This document shows, piece by piece, positions 1 through 12,001 of a DNA stretch of 64,000 bases. The DNA is from Zoroaster sp. YZ-2022. Lineage: Eukaryota; Echinodermata; Asteroidea; Forcipulatida; Zoroasteridae. Under the pieces are notes generated by a model that worked only from the letters and a program-made list of their open reading frames with translations, searched no databases and was not told the origin of the DNA. The stretch's first letter is position 1. Each line of letters opens with the position of its first letter. Position numbers and translations under genes: made by a program. Location of the stretch: positions 40,631,067 to 40,695,066 of the forward strand of contig CM055822.1 of NCBI GenBank assembly GCA_029582265.1. The letters run 5' to 3'.

Positions 1-108
1 TCTCTTCCTCTGCTCTGCCTCTGCCTCTGTCACTGTCAGTTTCACTCAATAGTGTCATATGTAGATTATAGGGGCTTTAAATGTTTTTCTGTTTGTACCA
101 TTATGCAG

Positions 109-2142
109 AAACTTAACCTTTGCAAAAAAATGGATGAGACTTCGGAAACACAAGGTACAATGGACCGTGCTATACAAGTTATAGTACATGCAGGCAACAT
201 GGAGGACTCGGTGGCATTGCGGGTACACGAGAGTTCAGGCGAGACAACAGATATGCGAGGTGAAACTCACGATGAAGGGTTAGACATCATCAGAGTCATA
301 GTTACACAAGACGCAGAGGGAGGTCTTGTGGAGCAGTGCGACCCCCAATCATCAAGCTCCGCTCAGGCCGGCTCCTCGGATGCCGTGTCTAACGCTTCAT
401 TTGACGTTCCACTCTCAGAGCGATTTGGATATGTCTACAGTCTGGCCCAGGCAGAGAAGATCAGGCGGAAATTCGAAATGGATACCAACACATCATAATG
501 TCGCTGTGAGCAATACAAAATTCAACTTTGGTCAAACAGGTAAATGGATTCAAAATTCACCCAAAACGTGTCTTAATGGAAATCCTCTAAATCTCGAAGC
601 AATGGGAGACCTTTGAAATGCTGGCAGCAGTGGACTTTATTGGTTCTTTTGCCATGTTTTACTTAATTCTGAGCATCTGTATGATATTGAGAACAATGGA
701 AAAGAACTGGTAAGTCTACTGCCATCTGGCGTCTCAAAAGTCTTCCATTGTCCACCAATTTGCCACACTGGTCAAAAACAGTCAACAGCTTGTTTGTGTC
801 TTCAAGAGTAACTTTTTCCCCCCTGGGCCTGGGGGGTAATCTTTTGTCTAGCTGACTGGTTTGACCTGTCTGTTGATTTGCGATGTGTAATTTGACTATT
901 TTGACCTTCATTAGTGCTTAAAGAGAAAGTTCAACATTGTAAAATACAAATGTTTTTGAGAAAACAATGAAAAACAGTTTTACAAAGATTTGCCAGCTGA
1001 CATGGGGGCCGGGAACGTCTCTCTGCAACTATTCCAACTTGTGAGATTCTCCCTAATATACTTGTCAGAATTTGGTGATAGGAATCATCGCATATACTGG
1101 GAAGAGCCGTTACAGGAGACCCCATCCAAAAGTTCCTTCAGGATGCAATTTGATGGAGTGCCCTTCATCTTGTTGGCTAAGAGAGTTCTGGACTGTCAGC
1201 ATGGCCGAGACTGGCACAAGCATAACAGAGAAAAGAAAAGTGAAAAGGTTTGTATCAGGTCTTTTTGTTTTAATAACTTGGATAATGGACCCACTGCTTC
1301 AAAATATATTTTACTTTTTGTGCAACACATACACATGGGTACCCACATTTGTACTGTACAGTGTCACCTGGTTATTTAACTAGACTTCATGCTAATATAT
1401 TCTGACGGCCAATGATCTCTCTATAGAGAAAGTTTCACAAAAAGCATTTTTTTGAAATTCAGGTCGAGAGAAAAAGGAGAAAGAAACAGCCTCATCGCAG
1501 TCAGGAAACAAGAAAACTCGGATGTCTTGCCAACATTACAATGCGAGAAGTTATCTGCTACACAGACTTCAAGGTACAGGAGTTTTACTATTTGAACAAC
1601 TGATGAATGCTTGTGTACATGTAGATGGCTACGACTGGTACCTAGGCCTCACAGATTTTCTAGAGACCTTTTCTGAAATTGCCACTGCTCACAAATATTT
1701 CCGCCCTACCAACAAAAAAGCATGTCCCTTCTTAGATTCTGAACCCACAAATTTTGTTAAATAAAATTTTGTTAAGTTTTCTCCAGCCTTGTTTTCACTG
1801 AAAGTCACAAGCTTTTAACTTTGCAAATCCTACCCGTGGTTTTACTGGGGGTCCTTACTTCCGAGACCCAATGTGCAGATGACTCATCACTATGCGCTCT
1901 GTGTGGTTCTACAAACACCTTGCACATAATGTTACCACTAGGGAGAAATCCCGCCCGGGTACATAAAGGACTAAATGAAAATTTGTGTTTGAAATTTGCA
2001 GATAGATGAGAATTCAGAATACAAGAGAAAAAGTGCCTCCAAAAGGCTGAGGGCAGCTCTGAAAGAAGGAGCGGTCGAAGGTCAGAAAATAATTTATGTT
2101 GACCTCCCAGAGGTCACGGCTCATAACCATCCCATCAATGAG
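109..2142 (+). CDS. CARF / ALS2CR8-domain protein gene, 5' four exons (partial)
   Basis: Exons read as 109-539 (start codon at 130, after a good acceptor ending TTATGCAG), 1069-1247, 1463-1573 and 2002-2142. All have GT/AG borders and compatible phases (1, 0, 0, 0). Exon 1 is acidic and Ser-rich, ending in SLAQAEKIRRKFEMDTNTS. Exon 2 gives IYWEEPLQETPSK and VLDCQHGRD, followed by a lysine-rich stretch. Exon 3 gives RKLGCLANITMREVICYTDFK, like the GCPA-type motif of the CARF family. Exon 4 ends YVDLPEVTAHNHPINE. CARF proteins are DNA-binding transcription factors acting in the nucleus. A one-base shift is needed near 490-500: frame 1 meets TAA at 496-498, while the frame that splices to exon 2 resumes with NVAVSNTKFNFGQT. 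I found no later exon. The family call is recognition from memory. Confidence 0.6.
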
Positions 2143-3531
2143 GTGAGTGAGTGAAGCTGGTCAAGATACCAATTGTCCTTAGGAATGATTCTCTGTCTGA
2201 GAGAAAACTCTCAAATGTGAACTGTTTCAGGTCAGTTTCTGTTTCTTGATCAAATTCCTTTTACAATGATTTCAGTCACATATTCCGGATTCGGACCAAA
2301 AAGTTCAATAATTATTCACGGTCAAGGTGAACTTTGCCATGAAATTGGGCTTTGGACTTCAAGCTTTAGTTGCCATATTATAATAGATTTATTTGATTGA
2401 ATGATTGGGTACCAGTAGAAGTCTTTTACCAACACGTGCCAGCCGGCTCTTACCCAGTCTACGGCATTGTACTCCAAATACGCGCATGCATAACAACCGT
2501 GGTAGCAAGCTTGGCCACCCTGCCTTTGGTTATCATGGGATAAACGCTTGATGCCACTTGCTAGTTCCAGAATATAAAAAAAAAACAGAATCTAAATGCG
2601 ACTTGGCTACAGCAGTGAGTTGCACAAATCCACGTTGGACTCCACATTTGAAAGACGAATTTGCTAGATATATCTCGCACATGCGGTAACTCACCCATGA
2701 TGCACTACTTCTTTCGGAGACCTTGCGCGTCAGTCTGTGAAATACAACGTCATGGGTGGCCCAAATCCATGGTCCTTGACGTACTATGCAGTGGACTACA
2801 TGTATGTTATCTCAGCCTGGCACACTTCATATATGTTATATAATTGTGACATCCAAATAATTTTATACCTTTTGTCTAGTGACGTGTTTATTATATTTGT
2901 TGGTCCGTAATATTTTGAACAGCAGATAAATTACTAGATTTGTGAAAGACAAACTTGTAAAATTACTTTTAAAAATATTGTATTTGAAGCACTTTTATTG
3001 TGTATGAACTAATATTGAAAATATCTGCAGAATTTGTTCGTAAGTATCTTTGAATTACTAATATGAGAAACCTATTTACGGACAAATTTTGTATGTTTGT
3101 GACATTTTTTTTATACTGATCTGAGCTATTCTTATGTGCCGAATTGCAACAATCTATGAACAGTTGTTATCAGAATAGATACATCTGAAAAATGGTTGTT
3201 GGTAACTTGTTGAATGAGTCAACATACAATCAAGCTTTAAATTAAGTATATAATATCTAGCTTTTTACTCCTGGATTTTGTTGTTGTCAAGAAATGAATC
3301 TGCCATCAGTCGAGCTGTGGCCACTTATATCAGTTACCCTGCCAGCATTCTGGAGATCATTTTGACTGATCACAGTGCACAGATGTTCCCTTTGCACCTT
3401 AACTTTTGGTGTCCTGCGGCCTTGAACATAAGAACAGCGATGATGGCTGTTACCCCAAAAAAAGATCGTTGAGTACCAAAGACTAGCTTCTTTTTACATT
3501 AGGAGTTTTTAAATAATATTGCCGTTTGATA

Positions 3532-3755
3532 TTAAAGGGACATTATCGTCACGATCAGAAAAGACTTTCGACACGACATGGAATTGGTGTTCTAGTTTAA
3601 ATGACCAAGGTGACTGAAAATTACTGGCTCATTTATGCAGCAGCAACTGGTAATATGACCTCATCATGTGTGGTATTATTTTCAGTCACTGAGTTATTCT
3701 AAATTTAGCACTCCGATTCCATACCCTGTTGATCGTGACGATATTGCCTCTTTAA
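3532..3755. mobile_element. TTAA-flanked MITE, copy 1
   Basis: About 224 bp with inverted ends: AAAGGGACATTATCGTCACG on the left and the complement CGTGACGATATTGCCTCTTT on the right, each bordered by TTAA. The interior also folds back (CCGATTCCATACCCTG against the left half). It is clearly related to 7064-7286 and 43382-43845. No coding capacity, so it is a non-autonomous DNA transposon. Confidence 0.8.
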
Positions 3756-5264
3756 CATTAGTTAGTTGTAGTGATTGGTTGTGCATCTCGGTTGTAACAA
3801 TACCTGCAGCAATATGTACTGTAACAGCACATTCTTTACACAGACTGCAAGACCCTTGCTAAGCAAGGTTTTGTTGGTTGGTTACCCGCCAAACTTTCAT
3901 ATGATATAGACTGATTGGAGGTCTGTTGCAATAACAAAATAATTATCTGATTAGCAATATTTTCTGTTAAGCAAACAAAATGCTGACACACGTACACGGG
4001 TCTGAGGCGACGTACACGGAGACCAGAAACCGGAGACATTATTTTTGGTCTTACTCTGATTGAAGAAATCCTGGGGAAGCTTGATTTATTACTCGAGTTA
4101 TATGTTTATGGGAAATTAGTCAAGCTTACAGTTGGATACTCCCTGTTGGGTGCCGGTAAAGGAATTCTCAAAGGATATGTTTGTTGAACAAAATGATCTT
4201 GAAAGTTATGAAGATGTGAAGTTTTTTACGAATTTGTGATGGATCATACTGTCTCCATACCATGATGAATTGCGTCATGCAGCATCTCATGAGACAATGG
4301 ATAACAGATGTAGTGATTGAATAAATGTTTGAAAGGTAGACGTACATTTATTAAAATCATGGACAATCTTGATATTCTGCAACAATTTCCAAGTATAGTA
4401 TCCATTCACATAAGATGATCTTTATATTTCTGTGATTAAAAAAACCCGACAAATTCATGGTGAAATCCTTGAAAAGCACCCAAGATTAATTCTCGCAACA
4501 ATTTATACTTCGGTTGAATTCGTCAATATGACTAGTTAAATTTCTATTAAAGTTTTTTGAGGGCAAACCAGTGAGTTACTGTGTAAGTATTTGAGATAAC
4601 TAAAAAAATAATCAGTCAAACGTGAACACCATATTGCCAGCGTTATGTTTGTGATATGTTTGTAATAATTTATATATCGAGTTTAAATGGGCTCTTAAAC
4701 TTAAAACATTATTTTTGTCTGTAGGGAATGCTTGACCAAAACAAGTTTATAACCAGATACTTTTTGTGTATCTGGCATAGATGAGTTCAGTTTATATGTA
4801 GCAGAGCCAGGTTTTTCGTCCGGGGGGAGGGGGGGGGGGTGTTAAGGGTACATTAGTGACTTTGTAAACCTTAGATGTAGTGGGTGCATGGTACACTTTT
4901 CAATTGGGTTTTGGGTGGGGGTTGGGGCGTTGCAGTGAATTGTACACTTGAAATTATCTAATTTCACTTGACAGATGGCACCGTAAAGTGCAATTCTTTC
5001 TCTGACGTAAAATGTCGGTGCCCGTTTCTCTGCCAAAACAATGAACTATTGCGATTGTTTGCCATTGCGTAGATTTTAGTAAAATGTGAATCATATCAAA
5101 ATATATGAAGACAAAAAAACTAGATTTTCATTCTGTAAAGATATTGATATAAAGTGGCATCTTGTTTTATTGTATAAGTTTTAAGAGGACACTATCTATT
5201 GTAAGATTTAATCATTAAATGAAGTATCGGAAAGCAGTGTTATTTTTTGGCTTTTCAGTTGTGG

Positions 5265-5328
5265 ACAAAACAATCGCACAACAAAGTCATGCTCATAATT
5301 AAGTTAATTTTGTTGTGCGATTTTGTTT
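5265..5328. repeat. Short hairpin around an ATCGCACAA core
   Basis: An inverted repeat with arms of about 20 bp (5265-5285 and 5309-5328; core ATCGCACAACA against TGTTGTGCGAT) and a short AT-rich loop. It could be a MITE remnant. No function can be assigned. Confidence 0.55.
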
Positions 5329-6214
5329 AGCAATAAGTCTTTAAACATTTTCTTCACATTTTGGTTGAATTTAAAGGTATTTGTGGTTTATGCATGTCGG
5401 TGGTGGAATCAAAATTCAATCTTTCTGTTCCCCTTTTTTGGGGGTCGAATATTTTGTTCATGATTTTGGATAAGAAACTTTAAGCGATTCTCTTCGCTAA
5501 AATTGTATGTTAAAAATTGTAAAAACCAGAAATCCTTGATGGATGTCTCTCAATAAAATGCATTCCTCACTTCTAATTTAACTTAACAGTTTAATAAATT
5601 ATCTGGACATAATTAACGTCCTGAAAAGCAATTGTCCTGTATAATTCTGATTTCCCAGTTTCTGTTATTTTAATCATGTTTTAATCCTTGCAAATTAATT
5701 ATACATGTTAATCAGGACTGCAATTGGAGTGGTACCTGGGCTCATGCCCCAACACAAACGGGTCTGCAAAATTGAGTATTTCATTTAATTTACATTTGGA
5801 AAGGTATAATGGAATCTCTTTTGTGCTCTGCCGTTCGCCACGCCTCCAAATCATTCTTCTCGTGCCACACCTTGCATAAGAAAATGTGGGTCGGCCTGTT
5901 TATGGTGAATTTGCATCACTTGCGTAATAGATCATGTGATGTCAACGTGGCGAAGTGCCAAGGTCCATCAATTAATCTTGTGGAGAAGTTTTCCGTGGGT
6001 CATTTATTACATTTACGTTTTTGAAAACATCTTGGAACTGTTAACAGTATTTCAAACCCTGCACATCAGCATTGAAATTCTTGGAAATGTTCGTTCATTT
6101 TGTTGATAGCTTATGTTCAATAACATCATTTTATTGTACCACGTTGCGTGTAACGCCCCTGTGAACATTAAAATAGAACCTTCGTTGCATATTCATTTTT
6201 TATCAATACCATCA

Positions 6215-6398
6215 CCTGATTGGTCCACTGCGTTTGCCTGTCAATCATTGATAAAATAAGCAATGTGATTGGTGTTTAATGACGTCATGTATGTTGACAA
6301 CTGGCCCGAGAACGTGCAGAGCGCAGCTGATGGGCCGAGAGAGGTCGTAAGTTGAGTGCGGATATCAACTACGTACATAATTTTGCAAAATATCAACA
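6215..6398 (+). promoter_or_regulatory. Probable promoter and 5'UTR of the CYHR1-like gene
   Basis: Two inverted CCAAT boxes (ATTGG at 6219-6223 and 6268-6272) and a perfect CRE palindrome TGACGTCA (6280-6287) lie 110-180 bp upstream of the start codon in locally GC-richer sequence. The spacing suits a TATA-less, NF-Y/CREB-type housekeeping promoter. The motifs are visible; their activity is inferred. Confidence 0.45.
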
Positions 6399-6603
6399 AT
6401 GGCAGAAGTGTCTGTGCCAGTGGCCGTAAATTTAATCGAAAATCCCGGCGTTTCGAGCCAAGAAGTCGTAGATTGCTCGGAACCACCTCTGAAAAAGTCC
6501 AAGATTGAAGTGGTGGAGGAACAGCAAGGTGAAGATCTGGAGGCTAAACGACATCCTTTGCTGCTCGGTTTGTCTTGACCTGCCCGTCAATTTAGTTTAT
6601 CAG
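6399..6603 (+). CDS. CYHR1/ZTRAF1-like RING protein, first exon
   Basis: Start codon at 6399 in a good context (CAACAATGG). The N-terminus begins MAEVSVPVAVNLIENPG and continues to EPPLKKSKIEVVEEQQ, a basic patch followed by an acidic patch. After a one-base frame change near 6530-6540 the sequence reads RLNDILCCSVCLDLPVNLVYQ, the start of a RING finger, and stops at a GTGAGG donor at 6604 in phase 0. The RLN..LCC.VCLDLP..VYQ signature is that of cysteine/histidine-rich protein 1, a RING plus TRAF-type zinc-finger protein. The next exon should carry the GH..C..C half of the RING, but I could not find it. The frame change is either a real lesion or a consensus error. Confidence 0.55.
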
Positions 6604-7758
6604 GTGAGGCGAAAATATATACAGGTCAGGTCGCTGGCATATGGGCACAATCTCTGTCATGTTTGTCTTGATAGTGGGCGCACAATTGTAATTGTTTGGC
6701 TGTGGTATCACTTGAAAAAGATTTATGCTATACACATGATATGTGCGCACAGTATCTATATTATCGTTACCGTGTTGTAGGGAATATTGTTATGATCATA
6801 CAAAGGAAGTATCTCATTTCATTCCATAGTCTAGGCTTAAAATTATGTGTGTAAAATGGTGTTTTGCAGTTTGGCATTAAGCCAGCCTACATTTTTGTTT
6901 GGATATTGGCTTCCTGCCCACCTAGCCAACTGTCTCCAGGCATGCAGAGGATTATGGGAACAAAAAAATTCATACTCTGTGTCTATTGAGCTTCATTTCA
7001 ATTTTGGTCATACAAAAGCCCTTAAGGCTTAACAAAACCAAAGCGTACCAATATCACAGTTACTTAAAGGGACAGTATCGTCACGATCAGAGCAGACTTT
7101 CAACAGGGCATGGAATCGGTGTCCTAGTTTCAGATGAACACAGTGACTGAAAATTACTGGCTCATTTATGCAGAAGTAACAGTAATATGACCGTTCATGT
7201 GGGGTTTTATTTTCAGTGACTGAGTTAATTTAAAACTAGCACTCCGATTCCATGCCCTGTTGATTGTGATGATATTGTCCCTTTAACCCTCCTAGTTCTG
7301 GTGCCTTTTTCAGACAAGTTGATGCACCATTTGAAATCATTCGTTTTCGAGCCATTCGAGCCAGCGCACTTATTCTTGGTATAAGGTCAACTCATTCTCA
7401 AATCAAATAGGTGATAAATTTAAATCTATTAAAAGCTACTCGATCTGAAACCAGCTCAGTTCACTAATATTAGTTTGCCCTTCATCGTTCATCGATGTAA
7501 CTAGTATAAACCACATCAAATCCACAAGCGACTCGGGTTGGATTCGAATCCACAATTTTATTTTAATCGTGATATATTTTTTAATCGCAATTTGCCGATA
7601 ACTCAATAACTTAAAAAGGTTCTCCATATCATAATTGAATAAAAAAGGTATCGCGATATTCGTATTATGGCCCAAGCTTAGTTGGGTGTTTTTCCACTGA
7701 CACAGGAAAGTACTGAGAATTCAGTGTTAAGCTTCGTCAGAGAAGGGCCGGCTGAGAG
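6604..7758. other. Non-coding region with one MITE
   Basis: No supported exon. A CxxxGHxxCxxC-like string in one frame near 6640-6670 does not match the expected CYHR1 second exon. A MITE occupies 7064-7286. The rest is AT-rich unique or old repeat DNA. Confidence 0.4.
7064..7286. mobile_element. TTAA-flanked MITE, copy 2
   Basis: Same family as 3532-3755: TTAA, then AAGGGACAGTATCGTCACGA, and at the other end the inverted TGTGATGATATTGTCCC and TTAA. The interior CCGATTCCATGCCCTGTTGA pairs with the left arm. About 223 bp, non-coding. Confidence 0.82.
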
Positions 7759-7906
7759 GTTCGGTGGTCGAGAGGTTAAGACATCTGAACTAGTAAGCAG
7801 GAGGTCGTGGGTTCAAATACCGCCCGAGTTGTCTGTGTTTTTCACAGAAACTCGGAAAACACTGAGTATACAGTGCTATACACAAATCGGCGTAGGGCAA
7901 AATTAA
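7759..7906 (+). mobile_element. tRNA-derived SINE
   Basis: A tRNA-like head shows RNA polymerase III box A (TGGTCGAGAGGTTAAG, 7765-7780) and box B (GGTTCAAATACC, 7810-7821), close to a tRNA-Ser/Leu class. It is followed by a non-tRNA body with paired ACTCGGAAAACACTGAGTATACAG-like sequence. The acceptor and anticodon stems are degraded, so this is a SINE rather than a working tRNA gene. Confidence 0.6.
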
Positions 7907-8441
7907 ATCAAAACCATATAGCTAAATAAACCAGAATGTAAATAAGTTAATCAAGATTCCTTCCATAAATTGTATCCAGTCAATCCAGAAACTAACTCTG
8001 TCCTAGAAACAAACAGGGTTCACATTTATTATCATTATGTTTTGTGCAATGTACGTTGTACATGTCTGTACAGTTTCCTCGGGGTTGCAACCAAGGGTTG
8101 TGCTTAGGGGCTTGAGCCCTCCCCCCCAAAAAAAAAAATATTAAAAAAAAAATGAGAAAAAAGTGTGTTAAACATATATGAGGGACTCATGAAAACAACA
8201 GATAACAACATTATTTATACCAACAGAGGCTCAAATGCTTAGATTCAAAACCTACGATTCAAAACCTACCCCAAGTCTTCCTGGAATAATATATTATGAT
8301 TATCGAGATATCGGCAAATCGCGATGAAGAATAATACATCGCGATTAAATAAAAAATCATCGATTGTCAGTCGGGTCAGAAATTCCATGGAAAAAACTTA
8401 GTGAAGTCTTTTCAGCTTTCGGAAGTGAGAAACAAAATTGA
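7907..8441. other. AT-rich spacer with poly-A tract
   Basis: No gene seen. An A-rich tract at 8125-8160 follows a C-run, possibly the tail of an old retroposed element. Confidence 0.4.
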
Positions 8442-9937
8442 ACTAGAGCTCAATTGTATTCGTGAACGAATACCCAGCTGTTTCGCTATTTTTTATCATA
8501 TTAACTTCCACTTTGAGCCGTGAGGACTTTTGAAATGTTATGACATCATTGAATGGATTGTGATACAAATAATTAGCTACAAGATGACACAAAGATTGTT
8601 AGTTATAAGCATTAGTTGTAAAGCTCAAATAAATTTCAAATTTTGAAGCATGTACTATCATTTACATGCACTGCTTACTTCTGGTGACAGTGCATGTTTT
8701 GTTTGTATCCCTATAATGTCACCATTCAACACCGGATGCAAAATATATACAACTGATGAATTGTTTAGTTGCATAATACATATGCAGGTTAACTAAAATC
8801 TAATGTCCAGTAGGTTTATTACTTCAATGTTACAAACTTCCACAAAATACCATACTTTCTAGAGTACCTTCTTTTTATATTTGTACAGTTGGGATTATGG
8901 AGACTGTCAGTTTTAGTCGAAAGAGCCAGTTGGGCATGAGAGTGCACTGCCTACATGAGGGTTAACATGTTTTGCATCATGTGCGAGTAGTTCTCAGTGA
9001 CAGTATAGACAATGTGCCCTCTGACGTCACACCTAAACCAAAACATTATGTTTCTGCCCTGCGGTATACGCGCGCATCATGTTTTTGAATAAATTTGGTT
9101 TGGTAGTGAAGTCGCAGGTCATGTTGCATTGCTATATTTGAACTTCTGGTTTCGACCGGAAGCAAACGTCACAATAAGGTCATATTTGCACGAATTGTCA
9201 AGTGGGTAACGACCTACAATATGGCTCAAAGATCATAATTATAGCTATTGTGGTTCAAAAGTTATAAATTTGTTAATAGTTTTTCAATATTAATTTTTAA
9301 CTTAGTGTAACTTGACACCTGATGACGTCATAATGACGTAATTTGTTTTGATATTTAAGTTGATTTATTCTGTACAATATGACGTATCATTTGTGGTAAT
9401 GTGACATTGGCAAGTGTACAAGTGAAAATAACGTCTTTTTAAACCTGTCGCAAGAGGGCGCTCTTGCATATGATGACGTCATCAAACATACTATCCAAAA
9501 GAGTGCACTCTACTGATGATTACATACACAGAAATCATAGCATTATTTTTTATCATATTGGCTGTAGAGCTCTTTAAACTTGAACTTCCGGTTTGGACCG
9601 GAAGCTAAGGTCAAAATGGGGTAATATCTGTGGACGAAATACGGAGTGGGTAACGACCTACAATATGCCACATAGATGAAATTGATAGCATATGTGGTTC
9701 AGGAGTTATTAATTTTTTAATGTTTTTCATTATTAATCTTTGATTTAGTGTAACTTGACACCTGATGACGTAATTATGACGTCATTGCCATATGCACACT
9801 ATTGCACTATTGCCTTTGGTCCCCTTAAGTTTCATTGCAATCGCATTTATGGAACACTGCAAAAAGGCGTTCAGAATGAAACATGTGTTATTGCAATGCA
9901 CTTCCGGTACGGAAAGCGCTGAAAAATTAAAATAAAA
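8442..9937 (+). mobile_element. Mosaic 443-bp-subrepeat element, copy A
   Basis: Starts ACTAGAGCTCAATTGTATTC and contains the hairpin GTATTCG/CGAATAC. It then has a unique region and two tandem 443-bp subrepeats (beginning near 9137 and 9581), and ends CACTTCCGGTACGGAAAGCG plus an A-rich tail. No coding capacity. Ends and internal tandem repeats recall Helentron-associated elements, but this is only a structural analogy. Confidence 0.65.
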
Positions 9938-12001
9938 ACTAGAGCTCAATTGTATTCGTGAACGAATACCCAGCTGTTTCGCTATTTTTTTATCATATTA
10001 ACTTCCACTTTGAGCCGTGAGGACTTTTGAAATGTTATGACATCATTGAATGGATTGTGATACAAATAATTAGCTACAAGATGACACAAAGATTGTTAGT
10101 TAATGTCATATTGTTCATGAGATATGATTGTTTTAACAGAAAAAACTTCAAACTAATGTAATAATGGCTTCTGTTGCAATTTGTTTTGGGTTGACCCCTT
10201 TTTATCATATTATTTTGTTTGGACTATGTATTTAGGTCCAAATTAAGCAAAAATGTGCAAAATATTCAAACACTCATAAAACATTTTCCACAAACAGGAT
10301 TTTTGCGGATTTGAGATACTTGTATGTTGTTCTATGGCATATTGCTCATCTGGTGTAAAAATCATCTTTATACCATTTTTTCCCCAGTCAAAATGTCCAA
10401 CGACCAGACTAGTTTGTTTACCTCGTAACATAAGAATGGGAACCCATGGTGTGTGTATCCCATGGTCTGCACAACTGTCTGAAATGCAGTACCCTTTGGG
10501 GAGGGGGTCGGGGAACTTAAGCAATGCGGTTAACCAGCGACGTCAAAGAACAAACACTATTAAAAGGAGGTGGCTTGAGTGTAACTACATGACAAAAAAT
10601 TTTTTGTAACCAATACAATGACGAACACCATTAGAACTCGATCTTCAACCAGAAGAGGGCGCTATTTCATGCAAAACTCGGAGCCAGCCGTGTGTAATTG
10701 TTTTCTCTCTGCAGCACACGGTATCTGTACAGCTCTAACAACATTGCTATATTTGAACTTCTGGTTTCGACCGGAAGCAAACGTCACAATAAGGTCATAT
10801 TTGCACGAATTGTCAAGTGGGTAACGACCTACAATATGGCTCAAAGATCATAATTATAGCTATTGTGGTTCAAAAGTTTTAATTGTTTAAATAGTTTTTC
10901 AATATTAATCTTTAACTTAGTGTAACTTGACACCTGATGATGTTGTGATGACGTAATTTGTTTTGATATTTAAGTTTATTCATAAGCTACAATAGGACAT
11001 ATCATTTGTGGTAATGTGACATTGGCAAGTGTACAAGTGAAAATAACGTCTTTTTAAACCTGTCGCTATAGGGCGCTCTTGCATATGATGACGTCATCAA
11101 ACCTACTATGAAAAAAGAGTACACCCTACTGATGATTACATACACAGAAATCATAGCATTATTTTTTATCATATTGGCTGTACAGCTCTTTAAATTTGAA
11201 CTTCCGGTTTCGACCGGAAGCTAAGGTCAAAATGGGGTCATATCTGTGCACGAAATACGGAGTGGGTAACGCCCTACAATATGCCACATAGATGAAATTG
11301 ATAGCATATGTGGTTCAGGAGTTATTAATTTTTTAATGTGTTTTCATTATTAATATTTGATTTAGTGTAACTTGACACCTGATGACGTCGTGATGACGTA
11401 ATTTATTTTGATATTTAAGTTGATTCATAACCTACAATATGACATATCATTTGTGGTAATGTGACATTGGCAAGTGTACAAGTGAAAATAACGTCTTTTT
11501 AAACCTGTCGCTAGAGGGCGCTCTTGCATATGATGACGTCATCAAACCTACTATCCAAAAGAGTACGCCCTACTGATGATTACATACACAGAAATCATAG
11601 CATTATTTGTTATCATATTGGCTGTAGAGCTCTTTAAACTTGAACTTCCGGTTTGGACCGGAAGCTAAGGTCAAAATGGGGTAATATCTGTGCACGAAAT
11701 ACGGAGTGGGTAACGACCTACAATATGCCACATAGATGAAATTGATAGCATATGTGGTTCAGGAGTTATTAATTTTTTAATGTTTTTCATTATTAATCTT
11801 TGATTTAGTGTAACTTGACACCTGATGTCGTAATTATAACGTCATTGCAATATGCACACTATTGCACTATTGCCTTTGGTCCCGTTAAGTTTCATTGCAA
11901 TCGCATTTATGGAACACTGCAAAAAGGCGTTCAGAATGAAACATGTGTTATTGCAATGCACTTCCGGTACGGAAAGCGCTGAAAAAAACAAAACAAAAAA
12001 A
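9938..12001 (+). mobile_element. Mosaic 443-bp-subrepeat element, copy B
   Basis: Same start and end as copy A, but with three subrepeats (near 10755, 11197 and 11640). Its own middle segment (about 10160-10735) is not present in A, C or D. A-rich tail at 11985-12001. No gene. Confidence 0.65.

Larger units (their letters stand above)
2143..6214. other. AT-rich non-coding stretch after the CARF-like exons
   Basis: No exon with convincing protein conservation was found here apart from the MITE at 3532-3755. A G-rich run lies at 4823-4841. A stretch near 2440-2800 is loosely similar to 51960-52300 (both contain a GAGACCTTGCGC segment), suggesting an old dispersed repeat. The 3' part of the CARF-like gene, if it exists, is not recognisable here. 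Confidence 0.5.

Noticed and set aside
7759..7830. Functional tRNA gene
   Set aside because: Boxes A and B are present but stems do not pair properly and a SINE body follows.
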